From an uncultured Planctomycetota bacterium (GTDB lineage Bacteria > Planctomycetota > Phycisphaerae > UBA1845 > UTPLA1): DNA of 64,000 bases. Every line of letters starts with the position of its first letter. Position 1 is the stretch's first letter. Positions 17,404 through 26,648 of this stretch are shown here, piece by piece. Below the pieces are notes generated by a model. That model searched no databases and was not told the DNA's origin. It saw only the letters and a program-made list of their open reading frames with translations. The stretch covers positions 186,001-250,000 of the forward strand of contig CAADGE010000035.1 of assembly GCA_900696465.1 (NCBI GenBank), read 5' to 3'. The translations under genes and the position numbers were made by a program.

Positions 17404-19677
17404 TCAGAGGATGCTGCGCGCTGCTTCAACAATCCGATCCACAGACGGAAGCACGGTATCTGCAGCCGGACCGAGCGGAATATATGTGTCTTCACCGACG
17501 ACGCGTTTCATCTTCACCGGGCGCTCGCAACCCTCGATGATCGCGGTGAAGATCGCCTCGCTGATGCCGCCGCTGCGCCGCCCCTCATCGACGACGAGCA
17601 CCCTGCCGGAGGCGGCTGCGTGTTCCGCGATCGAGTCGACATTCAGCGGCGCGAGCCAGCGCAGATCGACGATCCGCACGTCCACGCCGTGTTCGTCCTT
17701 CAGCCGCTTCGCGGCACGCAGAGACATGTGCACGCCATTGCCGAAGGTGATAATCACCAGGTCGCCGGCCTTCGGAAAATAAACGCGCGGCTCGCCCAGT
17801 GGAATCGCCTCATCGGGAGGTGGATACGAAAACAACCAACCGCCGTCGCCCTCTTCGTGCAGGTCCTTCGTCATGTACAGCGCGATCGGCTCGAGAAACG
17901 CCACCACACGGCCATCCACCTTCGCCAGCGCCGCACACGTCCGCAGCATCATTGCCGCGTCGTCCCCGCGCGAAGGACAGGCGATGATCAGTGACGGAAT
18001 GTCGCGCAGCGCCGTGATGCTGTTGTCGTTGTGAAAGTGTCCGCCGAATCCTTTTTGATACGCCAGGGAGGCGATGCGCATGACCATCGGATTGCGATAC
18101 TGATCCTTCGAGAAAAACTGAAGTGAACACGCCTCGCCGCGAATCTGATCGCACGCGTTGTGGTAATAGGCCAGGTACTGGATCTCCGGAAACGGCAGCA
18201 GCCCCATATTCGCAAATCCCTGCGCCAGCCCGAGGATGGTCTGCTCGTCCAGCAGTGTGTTGAAACATCGGGCCGCCTTGAACTTCTTCCACAATCCCGC
18301 CGTACAGTAATACACGCCCCCCTTTTGCGCCACATCTTCTCCGAAGACGCACATCTCCGGATACTTGGCCATCAGGTCATGAAGCGCAGCGTTGATCTGC
18401 ACCGCCAGGTGCCGCGGCTCCAGCTTCTCCGGCAGCTTTGCCGCGCCCCCGAATACGTCCACGCGCTGCGCGTGATCCGCCGCCCGCCGCGCCTCCGCGT
18501 TCACCTTCTCGGCACGGTACGGCGCGAGTGGCGCCATCACTTCACCGGCCGATGAAAGCCGCGGCCGCGTCACCGCCTTCTCGGCCGCTTTTTGTGTTCG
18601 CTCCCGGATCGCCTCGTACTCCTCCAGAACCTGCTCCGGCGACATCAGCCCGTGCTGCATGACCAGCCGCGCCGAAGCCAGCAGCGGATCCTTCGCCTCG
18701 GCCGCCGCGATTTCCTCCATGGTGTGATAGGCCGGCTCAAAGTCTGTCCCCGCGTGGCCGAGCATCCGCACCGTTCGCATGTGCAGAAAGACCGGCGCAC
18801 GGTGCGCACGACAGTACCCCACCGCCTCCGTGACACCGCGATGACACTCAATCAGATCGAGTCCGTCCGTCTGGAAGTAGTGTAGCCCCGGCCGGGCACG
18901 AAGATTCGCCTCCACCCATCCCGGCGGCGTCCGCACGGATATGCCGATGCCGTTGTCTTCACACACAAACAGGACCGGACACGGCAGCTTCTGAAAGGCG
19001 GCCCAGCCCGCCGCATTCAAGGCCCCCTGCGCCGTGGAGTGGTTCGTACTCGCATCGCCGAAGCTGCACACCACGATGCTGTCGTCCGGAACCGGTGGCA
19101 TCCTGCCTTCTGCCGCTGCGACGATCGAGCCGCGCAGGTGCCGCGCCCGAGTCAGTCCGATCGCCGTGCCGACCGCCTTCGGCAAATGGCTGGCGATGGT
19201 ACTGGTCTGCGGCAGGATCCACATGGGGACCGAGCCCCAGACCTTGTGCCGCCCGCCCGCGATCGGGTCCTCCGCGCTGGCCGCCTGCGAAAGAATCACG
19301 TCGTAGATGACGTCCATCCCGGGAACTTTGCGTGACCGCTCGACGAAAAACCCTCCGCTGCGATAGTGCAAAAATGCCGGGTCGGTATGGCGTGTGATGC
19401 GCCCAACGACGGCGTTGCCCTCGTGCCCTGCCGAGCCGATCGTGTAAAAGGCGGCGTTCCTGGCCCGCAGCCATCGGGCGATCAGGTCCAGATGCCGCGT
19501 GATCATCTGCGACTCGAACAGCTCAACAAGGTCGCGACCGCTGCATGTCGCCCCGGGCGTGATCGGCGCATCCATCGGTGCCGGGCGCGCGGCGGTGGAC
19601 CCTTCCCACCCCTTCACAAAAGCGATGAAGTTCTTATCAACAACCTCGGCACGATTAAAAGTCGCTGGTGCAGACAT
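17404..19677 (-). CDS. Fused E1 alpha/beta 2-oxoacid dehydrogenase
   Basis: A single 757-residue chain carrying both E1 halves. Residues about 40-400 are the alpha part, with the thiamine-diphosphate motif starting at FGDAS (about 206-210) and ending at CEDNG (about 239-243), and HYRSGG near 104. Residues about 440-757 are the beta part, with GEDVAQKGGVY, ILGLAQGFANMGLLPFPEIQ and the C-terminal transketolase domain (LVIITFGNGVHM, VRIVDLRWLAPLN, VVDEGRRSGGISEAI). The closest relatives by eye are branched-chain or pyruvate dehydrogenase E1, so it should decarboxylate a 2-oxoacid onto an E2 lipoyl domain. No E2 or E3 gene is nearby. The ATG at 19677 starts MSAPATFNRAEVVDKNF; the longer frame is unlikely. 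Confidence 0.88.
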   Translation of the reverse strand: MSAPATFNRAEVVDKNFIAFVKGWEGSTAARPAPMDAPITPGATCSGRDLVELFESQMITRHLDLIARWLRARNAAFYTIGSAGHEGNAVVGRITRHTDPAFLHYRSGGFFVERSRKVPGMDVIYDVILSQAASAEDPIAGGRHKVWGSVPMWILPQTSTIASHLPKAVGTAIGLTRARHLRGSIVAAAEGRMPPVPDDSIVVCSFGDASTNHSTAQGALNAAGWAAFQKLPCPVLFVCEDNGIGISVRTPPGWVEANLRARPGLHYFQTDGLDLIECHRGVTEAVGYCRAHRAPVFLHMRTVRMLGHAGTDFEPAYHTMEEIAAAEAKDPLLASARLVMQHGLMSPEQVLEEYEAIRERTQKAAEKAVTRPRLSSAGEVMAPLAPYRAEKVNAEARRAADHAQRVDVFGGAAKLPEKLEPRHLAVQINAALHDLMAKYPEMCVFGEDVAQKGGVYYCTAGLWKKFKAARCFNTLLDEQTILGLAQGFANMGLLPFPEIQYLAYYHNACDQIRGEACSLQFFSKDQYRNPMVMRIASLAYQKGFGGHFHNDNSITALRDIPSLIIACPSRGDDAAMMLRTCAALAKVDGRVVAFLEPIALYMTKDLHEEGDGGWLFSYPPPDEAIPLGEPRVYFPKAGDLVIITFGNGVHMSLRAAKRLKDEHGVDVRIVDLRWLAPLNVDSIAEHAAASGRVLVVDEGRRSGGISEAIFTAIIEGCERPVKMKRVVGEDTYIPLGPAADTVLPSVDRIVEAARSIL

Positions 19678-19751
19678 GCTGCCAAAGTAAACGCGGAGCA
19701 GTGGGTTCGTCAAAATCCCATGACGGCCCGAGCGGCCCCGCGACGCACGGC

Positions 19752-19757
19752 TATAAT
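19752..19757 (+). promoter_or_regulatory. -10 box giving a possible leaderless transcript
   Basis: A perfect TATAAT lies eight bases before the ATG of the M50 protease gene at 19766, with no ribosome-binding site between them. Transcription would start within a few bases of the ATG, so the mRNA may be leaderless. No convincing -35 box is seen. Confidence 0.45.
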
Positions 19758-19765
19758 GCCCTCCA

Positions 19766-20728
19766 ATGGCCAACGCCGACGCAAATCAGGCAACCTTCCC
19801 CGGCGCGATTCGACTCTTTCGTTTTCGTGGGATCGACGTTTTCCTGCACTGGTCCTGGGCGATCATCGCCCTCATCGCCCTTCGAACCCGCAGCGAAATC
19901 TACGAATCCCCCTTCTGGGGCGGCGCGGAGTATCTGACCCTCTTCGCCATTGTTCTGCTTCACGAATTTGGCCACGCGCTGGCCTGCAGAAGCGTCGGCG
20001 GCCAGGCCAATCGCATCCTCCTCTGGCCCCTGGGCGGCGTTGCATATGTCACTCCGCCGCGCCGGCCCGGCGCCGTGCTCTGGAGCATTGCCGCCGGCCC
20101 ACTGGTCAATGTCGCTCTCGTGCCGTTCACTTTTGGCGCCGCAGCGGTGTGCCACTTCTACTGGGCTGACGCACCGAACGATGTGCTGCAATACCTCGAA
20201 ATGGTTGCCCTCATCAACATCGTCCTGCTCGTCTTCAACATGATGCCCATCTACCCTCTCGACGGCGGGCAGATTCTCCAATCCATACTCTGGTATTTCA
20301 TCGGATTCGCCCGAAGTCTCGGCGTCGCTGCGTCGATCGGCCTGGTCGGCGCCGTCGGCATCATCGTTCTCGCCATCACCTGGGGAAATCCCTGGCTGAT
20401 CGTGCTCGCAATCTTTGGCGTCTCCAATTCGTGGCGCGGCCTGCAACACGCCCGCGCGCTCACAAAGCTCCTGCGACAGCCGCGTCACAGCTATCTTGCA
20501 TGCCCCGCATGTCACGAGCCGCCGCCCGTCGGCATGCCGTGGGGCTGCCGATGCGGCGCACGCTTCGACCCGTTTGCGACCGGCGGCATCTGCCCCGCCT
20601 GCGGCCTCTTGTACGCACAGATTCCCTGTCCGTTCTGCAACGAGGTCCGCCCGTTGGACCAGTGGCAAACAGGCGACACCATCATCGCCCGGCCGATCAT
20701 CTCGCGGGCAAGTCCGCTTGATCCTTGA
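19766..20728 (+). CDS. Site-2-type (M50) intramembrane metalloprotease with zinc-ribbon tail
   Basis: A 320-residue membrane protein. The zinc-binding HEFGH (His66, Glu67, His70) lies in an early membrane helix, and the second motif NMMPIYPLDGGQ (Asp166) is in place, so the active site is complete. It lacks the PDZ domain of RseP and resembles the short group often fused to other regulatory domains. The C-terminal ~75 residues are soluble and contain four Cys pairs (CPAC, CRC, CPAC, CPFC), which look like double zinc ribbons. Family role: cleaving membrane-bound regulators; the tail may choose substrates. The gene is divergent from the E1 gene with 88 bases between them. Confidence 0.85.
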   Translation: MANADANQATFPGAIRLFRFRGIDVFLHWSWAIIALIALRTRSEIYESPFWGGAEYLTLFAIVLLHEFGHALACRSVGGQANRILLWPLGGVAYVTPPRRPGAVLWSIAAGPLVNVALVPFTFGAAAVCHFYWADAPNDVLQYLEMVALINIVLLVFNMMPIYPLDGGQILQSILWYFIGFARSLGVAASIGLVGAVGIIVLAITWGNPWLIVLAIFGVSNSWRGLQHARALTKLLRQPRHSYLACPACHEPPPVGMPWGCRCGARFDPFATGGICPACGLLYAQIPCPFCNEVRPLDQWQTGDTIIARPIISRASPLDP

Positions 20729-20767
20729 CGCTCGATTGCGAATCGCGCGCCACAGAATTGCTGCGAC

Positions 20768-21790
20768 TCAATACCGGCACTCGTCCGGCGCATCCGACGG
20801 CTGTGAGAGCAGGGAAAAATACGTCAGCCAGAAGTCAATCGGCGGCGGCAACGCGATGCCAGACAAACCGACCGGCTCCGGCCGTTGCACAGGCGGGGCG
20901 AAGCTGCTTTCCACAAGATCGATCGCCGCCGCAGCGATCAATCCGTGCGACACGCGCGTGGGATGCACGGAATCCCAGAATAAATATGCGTCCGGATCGG
21001 CAACCAGCTCCCCGCCGCCGAGATAGCCGAGAAAGCTTCCGCTCCACGCGGGCTCCGTCAGATTCGTTACGCCGGGAGGCGGATCGGCGATCGCCGCATT
21101 GAACAGCGCCCATACATCGAGCCGGTAGATTCTGATTCCGGAGAGCGAATCGAGCTGGTCGAGACGCGCCGCCAGGTGAGCATTGAAATCGCCGCTTAGC
21201 TGCGTGGCCAGCGAAGCGCGCTCACCATCGCGGTAGCGCGGTGCCAGGCCGATATCCGGAAGGTTCGGCACGAGAAACTGCCGCCCGCCGCGCTCGTACA
21301 ACATCGCCACGGCGAGATAGACGTTGTCCGCCATCTGCGCCGGCGTCATTTCGCAAGCGCCCGCAAGCACATCGAACACGTCGTTCGCCCCGCCCCAGAC
21401 GATGAAAAGCTCTGTGCCGAGCGGCCGGCCGCGATACAGCAGCACCTGTTCGCGAACATTCGGCCCAAGCGGCAGCCCGCCGTAATTCGCCAACCCGCGA
21501 CCGGTGCCCGATGCCCCCTGCGCATAATTCGTCCCGCCAAGGTAACTCGGCCTGGCTTCCAGCCCGAAGTGCCGCGCGAAAAGTTCGACCCAGATATCGC
21601 CGTTTGAAAATCGCCCGTTGTGATAGGGCGGCTGCGGCACGATCGCCGACTCCGCGCTGATGTTGCCGACATCCGACAAGCTGTCGCCAAAGACAATCAA
21701 GGCCCTCAGTGATCCGTCCGGCGGCGGGGCGCTCCAGCAGCCGCCGGTCGCCCAGACCAACAGGATCAGCAATCGACGAGAAATGTTCAT
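20768..21790 (-). CDS. GDSL/SGNH-hydrolase lipoprotein
   Basis: A 340-residue lipoprotein (MNISRRLLILLVWATGGC, lipobox ATGGC). The SGNH blocks are all visible: block I VFGDSLSDVGN near the mature N-terminus with the nucleophile Ser, block II Gly at ASGTGRGL, block III GGANDVFD, and block V DSVHPTRVSH with the catalytic Asp and His. Members are lipases, carbohydrate esterases or thioesterases acting outside the cytoplasm; the type with a PPYHNGRFSNG stretch is common among plant-like GDSL lipases and phospholipases. The open frame extends 66 codons upstream, but the ATG at 21790 creates the lipoprotein signal and was chosen. It is divergent from the C69 gene. Confidence 0.85.
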   Translation of the reverse strand: MNISRRLLILLVWATGGCWSAPPPDGSLRALIVFGDSLSDVGNISAESAIVPQPPYHNGRFSNGDIWVELFARHFGLEARPSYLGGTNYAQGASGTGRGLANYGGLPLGPNVREQVLLYRGRPLGTELFIVWGGANDVFDVLAGACEMTPAQMADNVYLAVAMLYERGGRQFLVPNLPDIGLAPRYRDGERASLATQLSGDFNAHLAARLDQLDSLSGIRIYRLDVWALFNAAIADPPPGVTNLTEPAWSGSFLGYLGGGELVADPDAYLFWDSVHPTRVSHGLIAAAAIDLVESSFAPPVQRPEPVGLSGIALPPPIDFWLTYFSLLSQPSDAPDECRY

Positions 21791-21973
21791 GAATCTCCTC
21801 CCCCTGCGCGCCTGCGGCCGCCGCACGCCTTCATCTTGGCGTGCCAGCCGACGGCTCGTATCATAGCCGATTCCGGAGCGAGAATAGCGAGCCACCGGCG
21901 TCCACAATCCATCAACACAGCAATCAAAGAACAGAAGGCCTGATCGAACTCCGGAAAGGAGTGAAACGAACCC

Positions 21974-23812
21974 ATGCGAATCTCCCACAACACGCTCGCA
22001 ATCTGCCTGGGCTTGCTTGCCAGTTCCGCCGCGGTTCCGCTCCGCGCCTGCACCAATTTCATCGTTACCGCCGGCGCATCAACCGACGGCTCCGTCTTCA
22101 TCACCTACTCGGCCGACAGCCACGAGTTCTACGGCGCACTCATCCGCATCCCCGCTGCGATGCATCTGCCCGGCGAGATGCGCAAGGTATACGAGTGGGA
22201 CACCGGCAAGTACCTCGGCGAAATTCCGCAGCCGCCGCAGACCTTCGCCGTCGTGGGCAATATGAACGAGCACCAGGTCGCCATCGGCGAAACCACTTTC
22301 GGCGGCCGCAAGGAACTGCAAGACCCCGAAGCCATCCTCGACTACGGCTCGCTCATGTACATCGCCCTGGAGCGCGCCAGGACTGCCCGCGAAGCCATCA
22401 GGGTCATCACCGATCTTGTGGCCGAATATGGCTACTACAGCTCGGGCGAGTCCTTCTCCATCTCCGATCCGAAAGAAGTCTGGATCTTTGAAATCATCTC
22501 CAAGGGGCCGAAGCGCAAGGGCGCCGTCTGGGTCGCACGCAAAATCCCCGACGGCTGCATCAGCGGCCATGCCAACCAGTCCCGCGTGCGCAAGTTCCCG
22601 CTGAACGATCCTGAAAACACCCTCTACGCGCCTGATGTCATCTCCTTCGCCCGCGAGAAGGGTTATTTCAAGGGGCCTGATGAGGAATTCAGTTTCGCCG
22701 ACGCGTACTGCCCGATCGACTTCGGCGGGGCGCGTTTTTGCGATGCCCGCGTCTGGTGCATGTTCCACCGTACGGCGCCGTCGCAGAAGCTTTCCGCTGA
22801 CTGGGCGATGGGCAAGCCGGGCGCCGAGCCGATGCCGCTGTGGATCAAGCCGGATCGCAAACTGTCCGTCCGCGACGTGATGGAATTGATGCGCGACCAC
22901 TACCAGGACACGCCACTGGATATGACAAAGGACATCGGCGCCGGCCCGTATGTATTGCCTTATCGCTGGCGTCCGCTTACCTGGAAGGTCAATGGCAAAG
23001 AATACTTCCACGAGCGCGCCACCTCGACTCAGCAGACGGGCTTCTCATTCGTCGCCCAGTCTCGCGCCTGGCTGCCTGACCCGATCGGCGGTGTCCTCTG
23101 GTTCGGCGTCGACGACACCTACAGCACCGTCTATGTGCCGATGTATTGCGGCATCGCGCGCGTTCCGCACGCCTTCGCCGAAGCCACCGGCTCCTTCCGG
23201 GAATTCTCGTGGGATTCGGCATTCTGGGTCTTCAATTTCGTCGCCAACTACTCCTACCTGCGCTATCGCGACATGATCAAAGATGTGCAGGCCGTCCAGC
23301 GTGAACTGGAAGGCCGGTTCATCGCCGATCAGCCGAGGATTGATGCCGCCGCAATGTCGCTCTACAAGCAGTCGCCGCAGTTGGCTGCCGATTATCTGAC
23401 GGATTACTCCGTCGGCGTGGGCGATGAGACGGTCCATCGCTGGAAGAAGCTCGGCGAACACCTCATCTGGAAGTATGTCGACGGCAATGTCCGCGACGAA
23501 TTCGGCAAGCCGAAGCACCCGGGCTATCCGCAGGAGTGGTACGACCGCATCGCGAAGGCCGAGGGCGATCGACTGGCCATGCCGGAGAAGGAAAAAGAAG
23601 AAGAGGTCTCTGTCGTCACGGACGACGACGCGGTGCGCCGCAAAAAAACCGCGGAGGCCATCGAGTCGCTGCTCTCGACCCGCGGCGTGATGCTCAACGA
23701 AGAAGCACGCGAGAAGCTCCGCGCCTGCGAAGATCTTGAAAAGATGCAGGGCTGGCTGATCCGCGCCGCCACGGCCGAACGCGCCGAGCAGGTCTTCTCC
23801 GTCGAACACTGA
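21974..23812 (+). CDS. Secreted C69-family dipeptidase
   Basis: A 612-residue protein. After a short signal peptide the mature chain would begin with Cys26 in RACTNFIVTAGASTDGS, the N-terminal nucleophile of the C69 (PepD-like) Ntn hydrolases. Other family features are SYADS-like TYSADSHEFYGA, GNMNEHQVAIGETTFGGR, and the substrate-pocket region with SGHANQSRVRKF. The C-terminal ~100 residues are charged and helical. It probably cleaves dipeptides or other small amides in the periplasm or outside. A GGAAAGGAG lies shortly before the ATG. Its 5' end lies close to the divergent GDSL gene. Confidence 0.88.
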   Translation: MRISHNTLAICLGLLASSAAVPLRACTNFIVTAGASTDGSVFITYSADSHEFYGALIRIPAAMHLPGEMRKVYEWDTGKYLGEIPQPPQTFAVVGNMNEHQVAIGETTFGGRKELQDPEAILDYGSLMYIALERARTAREAIRVITDLVAEYGYYSSGESFSISDPKEVWIFEIISKGPKRKGAVWVARKIPDGCISGHANQSRVRKFPLNDPENTLYAPDVISFAREKGYFKGPDEEFSFADAYCPIDFGGARFCDARVWCMFHRTAPSQKLSADWAMGKPGAEPMPLWIKPDRKLSVRDVMELMRDHYQDTPLDMTKDIGAGPYVLPYRWRPLTWKVNGKEYFHERATSTQQTGFSFVAQSRAWLPDPIGGVLWFGVDDTYSTVYVPMYCGIARVPHAFAEATGSFREFSWDSAFWVFNFVANYSYLRYRDMIKDVQAVQRELEGRFIADQPRIDAAAMSLYKQSPQLAADYLTDYSVGVGDETVHRWKKLGEHLIWKYVDGNVRDEFGKPKHPGYPQEWYDRIAKAEGDRLAMPEKEKEEEVSVVTDDDAVRRKKTAEAIESLLSTRGVMLNEEAREKLRACEDLEKMQGWLIRAATAERAEQVFSVEH

Positions 23813-23985
23813 TCTCCACGCTCGCACCAGGTCATCGCAACGAGCAACAACCGCCTTTTTGCTCGGGCGCATCTGGCCGGCACATTGGGCAGGGGCGGGT
23901 TGATAGGAGGTGCGAGTTCTTTTATGATGTTGCTCATCCAATTCGATCGGTCGGCCGTGGCTCCGACGTGTTGCGGAGGTCGTCG

Positions 23986-25368
23986 TTGAAGAAGCCGTAC
24001 ATCTGCGCCGCCGCGATAATCGCGCTCAATGCATGCGTGGCGCCGGCACGGGCGGACCCTGATATTGCCCTCTGCCAGATCACTGCCCCCGCACAGTTCG
24101 GTCGTGTCGGCGAAATCGGAAGCGGCACCATCGGCGTCTCGTTCGGAACTTCACACTACAACGCCGGCACCGCTCCCCTGCCGTGGGGAAGCCTGCCCGA
24201 TAACGCCCATCCTCTTTTCACACAGAACATGTACCGCATGGGCGTGGTCGACGGCAGCACCCGCTTCGAACAAATCGGCATGTCGTGGGTGTTCAACAGC
24301 TACTGCCCCCTGCAGAATGCCACCTGCGCAGCATGCACGCCCTCTGAGCTCTGCGGCCCCGCGCTCGGCCCGGGCTGCTCCACCCCGCACAGCGCAGCCA
24401 GCTCGGCTTCTCAATCAAACCTGTCATCGCGCGGCTACGTCAACCCGTTCACCGGTGTGTATCCGCCGTCGCTCAACAACCACGCGGGCCATTCACATAA
24501 CGGGATTTCTCATCGGCTGCAGGTCGACGATGACGACCTGGCCTTTCCCGGTGCTGTCTATGTGCTGGAGTCGCACGCAGTCACCCCGCACGACTCGGCC
24601 GCCGGCAACTCCTTCAACAACGTCGGCCATCGAATCGTGGCGGTATCAGGCCCGTCTGAAAGCGGGGTCTTCTCATTTTCGCCCCAGGGCTCCACCATCC
24701 AGCAGGCGCCCGCAATCTACGCGTGGTCTTCGGCGACACATATCGAGGTCAATCCGTCGCCGGGCTCTGACGGCCGAATCATCGTGGCGTACGAAGTCTC
24801 TCCTCTCACCGCGGGACTCTATCACTACGAATTCGCAATTTACAACATGAATAACGACGCCGGCGTCGGAGCATTTGCCGTGCCCGCGACGCCGTGTGCA
24901 GAGGTGACATCGGCCGGCTTCCACGCCGTTCGCAACCACGCTCCCGAAGCCAACGCGCCGAACTACTCGAGCGAGCCGTGGCAATTCCTGAATGCTGACG
25001 GGCTTGTCCGGTGGTCCACCGAGCCGTATCCGCTCAACCCGAATGCGAACGCCATCCGCTGGGGAACGATGTACAACTTCCGCTTCGACGCCGCCGGACC
25101 TCCGGTGCCAGCCACGGCCACCCTGACTCTGTTCATGACGGGGGTGGATGTCGAGGTCGCTATCGTGGGGCCCGGCACGCCCAATGCGCTGCGGGCGGAC
25201 TTCAACGGCGATTGCGAAGTGGATGTGTCGGATGCTGACGCATTCATTCAGATCCTGCTGGGGATCAACTCAGAGGCCTCCGACTCTATCCGGGCCGATC
25301 TTGACGGCAGCGGCACGGCCGACGGGCTGGACATTTCCCGCTTTGTCAGTGAAATGCTGGGCGCATGA
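23986..25368 (+). CDS. Secreted dockerin-type protein, paralogue 2 of 3
   Basis: About 460 residues starting at a TTG (23986) that lies six bases after a GGAGG; the longer frame would use a GTG at 23968. The start gives a signal peptide (KKPYICAAAIIALNACVA, cleavage near ARA). Residues about 25-390 match the unnamed domain of the other two paralogues: QNMYRMGVVDGSTRFEQIG, DSAAGNSFNNVGHRIV, YEFAIYNMNND, GFHAVRNHAPE and AIRWGTMYNFRFDA. The tail is a dockerin type I pair: ADFNGDCEVDVSDADAFI and ADLDGSGTADGLDISRFV. There are no DCNGNG repeats here. The stop overlaps the start of the molybdate-transporter gene by four bases, so the two are probably one transcript. Confidence 0.72.
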   Translation: MKKPYICAAAIIALNACVAPARADPDIALCQITAPAQFGRVGEIGSGTIGVSFGTSHYNAGTAPLPWGSLPDNAHPLFTQNMYRMGVVDGSTRFEQIGMSWVFNSYCPLQNATCAACTPSELCGPALGPGCSTPHSAASSASQSNLSSRGYVNPFTGVYPPSLNNHAGHSHNGISHRLQVDDDDLAFPGAVYVLESHAVTPHDSAAGNSFNNVGHRIVAVSGPSESGVFSFSPQGSTIQQAPAIYAWSSATHIEVNPSPGSDGRIIVAYEVSPLTAGLYHYEFAIYNMNNDAGVGAFAVPATPCAEVTSAGFHAVRNHAPEANAPNYSSEPWQFLNADGLVRWSTEPYPLNPNANAIRWGTMYNFRFDAAGPPVPATATLTLFMTGVDVEVAIVGPGTPNALRADFNGDCEVDVSDADAFIQILLGINSEASDSIRADLDGSGTADGLDISRFVSEMLGA

Positions 25369-26516
25369 CGCACGCGCCCCGAATTCGCTTCGACCGTAAC
25401 GAACTCGCGGGCAGCTTCGGTGATATCGGCACCGACCTGCCGCTGATCCTCGCCATGATCGCCGCCGCGAATCTCGACGGCGCGACCGTGTTCATTGTCT
25501 TCGGCCTGCTCCAGGTACTCACCGGCCTCATCTATGGCCTGCCCATGCCGATGCAGCCGCTCAAGGCCATGGCGGTCCTGATCATTACCCAGAAAATCAC
25601 CGGAGACGTGATCTTCGGCGGAGGCCTCGCCATCGCTGCCATGATGCTGGCGCTGAGCATCAGCGGCGCGCTCACCTGGCTGGCGCGCGTCATCCCCCGC
25701 GCCGCCGTCCGCGGTATCCAACTCGGCCTCGGATTGAGTCTCGCCTCATTGGCCCTGAAAGAATACGTCCCCTCGCTGGGGGTCAGCGGCTACGCGCTGG
25801 CGGCAATTTGTTTTGTCGTGGTGATTTTGCTTCGCGACAACCGCCATGTGCCCGCCGCGCTGGTCGTCATCGCCGTCGGCCTCGTTTATGCAGCGCTGCT
25901 CACGATCGACTGGGCCGACGTGCAATTCGCCTCAACCCTCACCGTCCCCGAGTTCCGCATCCCCACGCTCGATGCATTCTGGACAGGCCTGCTCGTCCTC
26001 GCGCTGCCGCAACTGCCGCTTTCTCTCTCAAACGCCGTCATCGCCACCAATCAGACCCTGCGCGATCTGTTCCCCGATCGAGCCATCAGTGTGAAGCGCA
26101 TTGGCCTCACCTATGGCGTGGCGAACACCTTCGCCAGCGTATTCGGCGGCATCCCCGTATGCCACGGCTGTGGCGGTCTCGCCGGCCACTACGCTTTCGG
26201 CGCGCGAACCGGCGGCTCCGTCATCATCTACGGCCTCGCCTACATCGTCATCGGGCTCGCCTTCGGCAGCTCTGTGGGGGCGCTGGTCACCGCCTACCCG
26301 CTGCCGGTTCTCGGCGTGATCCTGCTCTTCGAGGCCGTTGCCCTGATGGCGCTCATCCGCGACACCGCAGCCGAACCCCGACAGTTCATGATCGTCCTGC
26401 TCGTCGGCGCCATCGCTTTCGGTGTCAAACACGGCTTTATCATCGGCTTGGTCGTCGGAGCCCTGCTCTGCGGCCTTTGGCGGGACCGCCATGCAGATAA
26501 ACCGGGCACGCAATAG
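25365..26516 (+). CDS. MOT1-type molybdate/sulfate permease
   Basis: A 383-residue membrane protein with about ten to eleven hydrophobic helices. The N-terminal FGDIGTDLPLILAM, the PMPMQPLKAMAVL loop and the GGIPVCHGCGGLAGHYAFGA stretch are the hallmarks of the MOT1 molybdate-transporter family, related to SulP. It should import molybdate or sulfate across the inner membrane; which one is not shown. The start ATG overlaps the stop of the dockerin paralogue by four bases, an odd pairing of a secreted protein with an anion permease. No molybdenum-cofactor gene is nearby. Confidence 0.88.
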   Translation: MTHAPRIRFDRNELAGSFGDIGTDLPLILAMIAAANLDGATVFIVFGLLQVLTGLIYGLPMPMQPLKAMAVLIITQKITGDVIFGGGLAIAAMMLALSISGALTWLARVIPRAAVRGIQLGLGLSLASLALKEYVPSLGVSGYALAAICFVVVILLRDNRHVPAALVVIAVGLVYAALLTIDWADVQFASTLTVPEFRIPTLDAFWTGLLVLALPQLPLSLSNAVIATNQTLRDLFPDRAISVKRIGLTYGVANTFASVFGGIPVCHGCGGLAGHYAFGARTGGSVIIYGLAYIVIGLAFGSSVGALVTAYPLPVLGVILLFEAVALMALIRDTAAEPRQFMIVLLVGAIAFGVKHGFIIGLVVGALLCGLWRDRHADKPGTQ

Positions 26517-26599
26517 CCCGCCCCGCAGGGCGTTTGGCAGTGGGGCCCCTGCGCCAGGCCGGCAGGACAGCCCGCGAAAGATCGCGGCCGGCCTTCCGT

Positions 26600-26605
26600 T
26601 ATAAT
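26600..26605 (+). promoter_or_regulatory. -10 box upstream of the pseudopilin gene
   Basis: A perfect TATAAT lies about 44 bases before the chosen ATG of the pseudopilin gene at 26649. An ATG at 26604 falls inside this hexamer, which is a reason not to use it as the start. A matching -35 box is not clear. Confidence 0.4.
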
Positions 26606-26648
26606 GCAGCCGGCCCGAAGGCCAGACCGATCGCCACGACCCTGCACC

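Noticed and set aside
17258-17782. A 174-codon plus-strand frame upstream of and over the E1 gene end
   Set aside because: Most of it is antisense to E1 and the translation is low complexity; no ribosome-binding site.
23045-23941. A 298-codon open frame on the minus strand opposite the C69 dipeptidase gene
   Set aside because: It mirrors the codon pattern of the dipeptidase gene in a high-GC genome, has no family match I can see, and no start signals.
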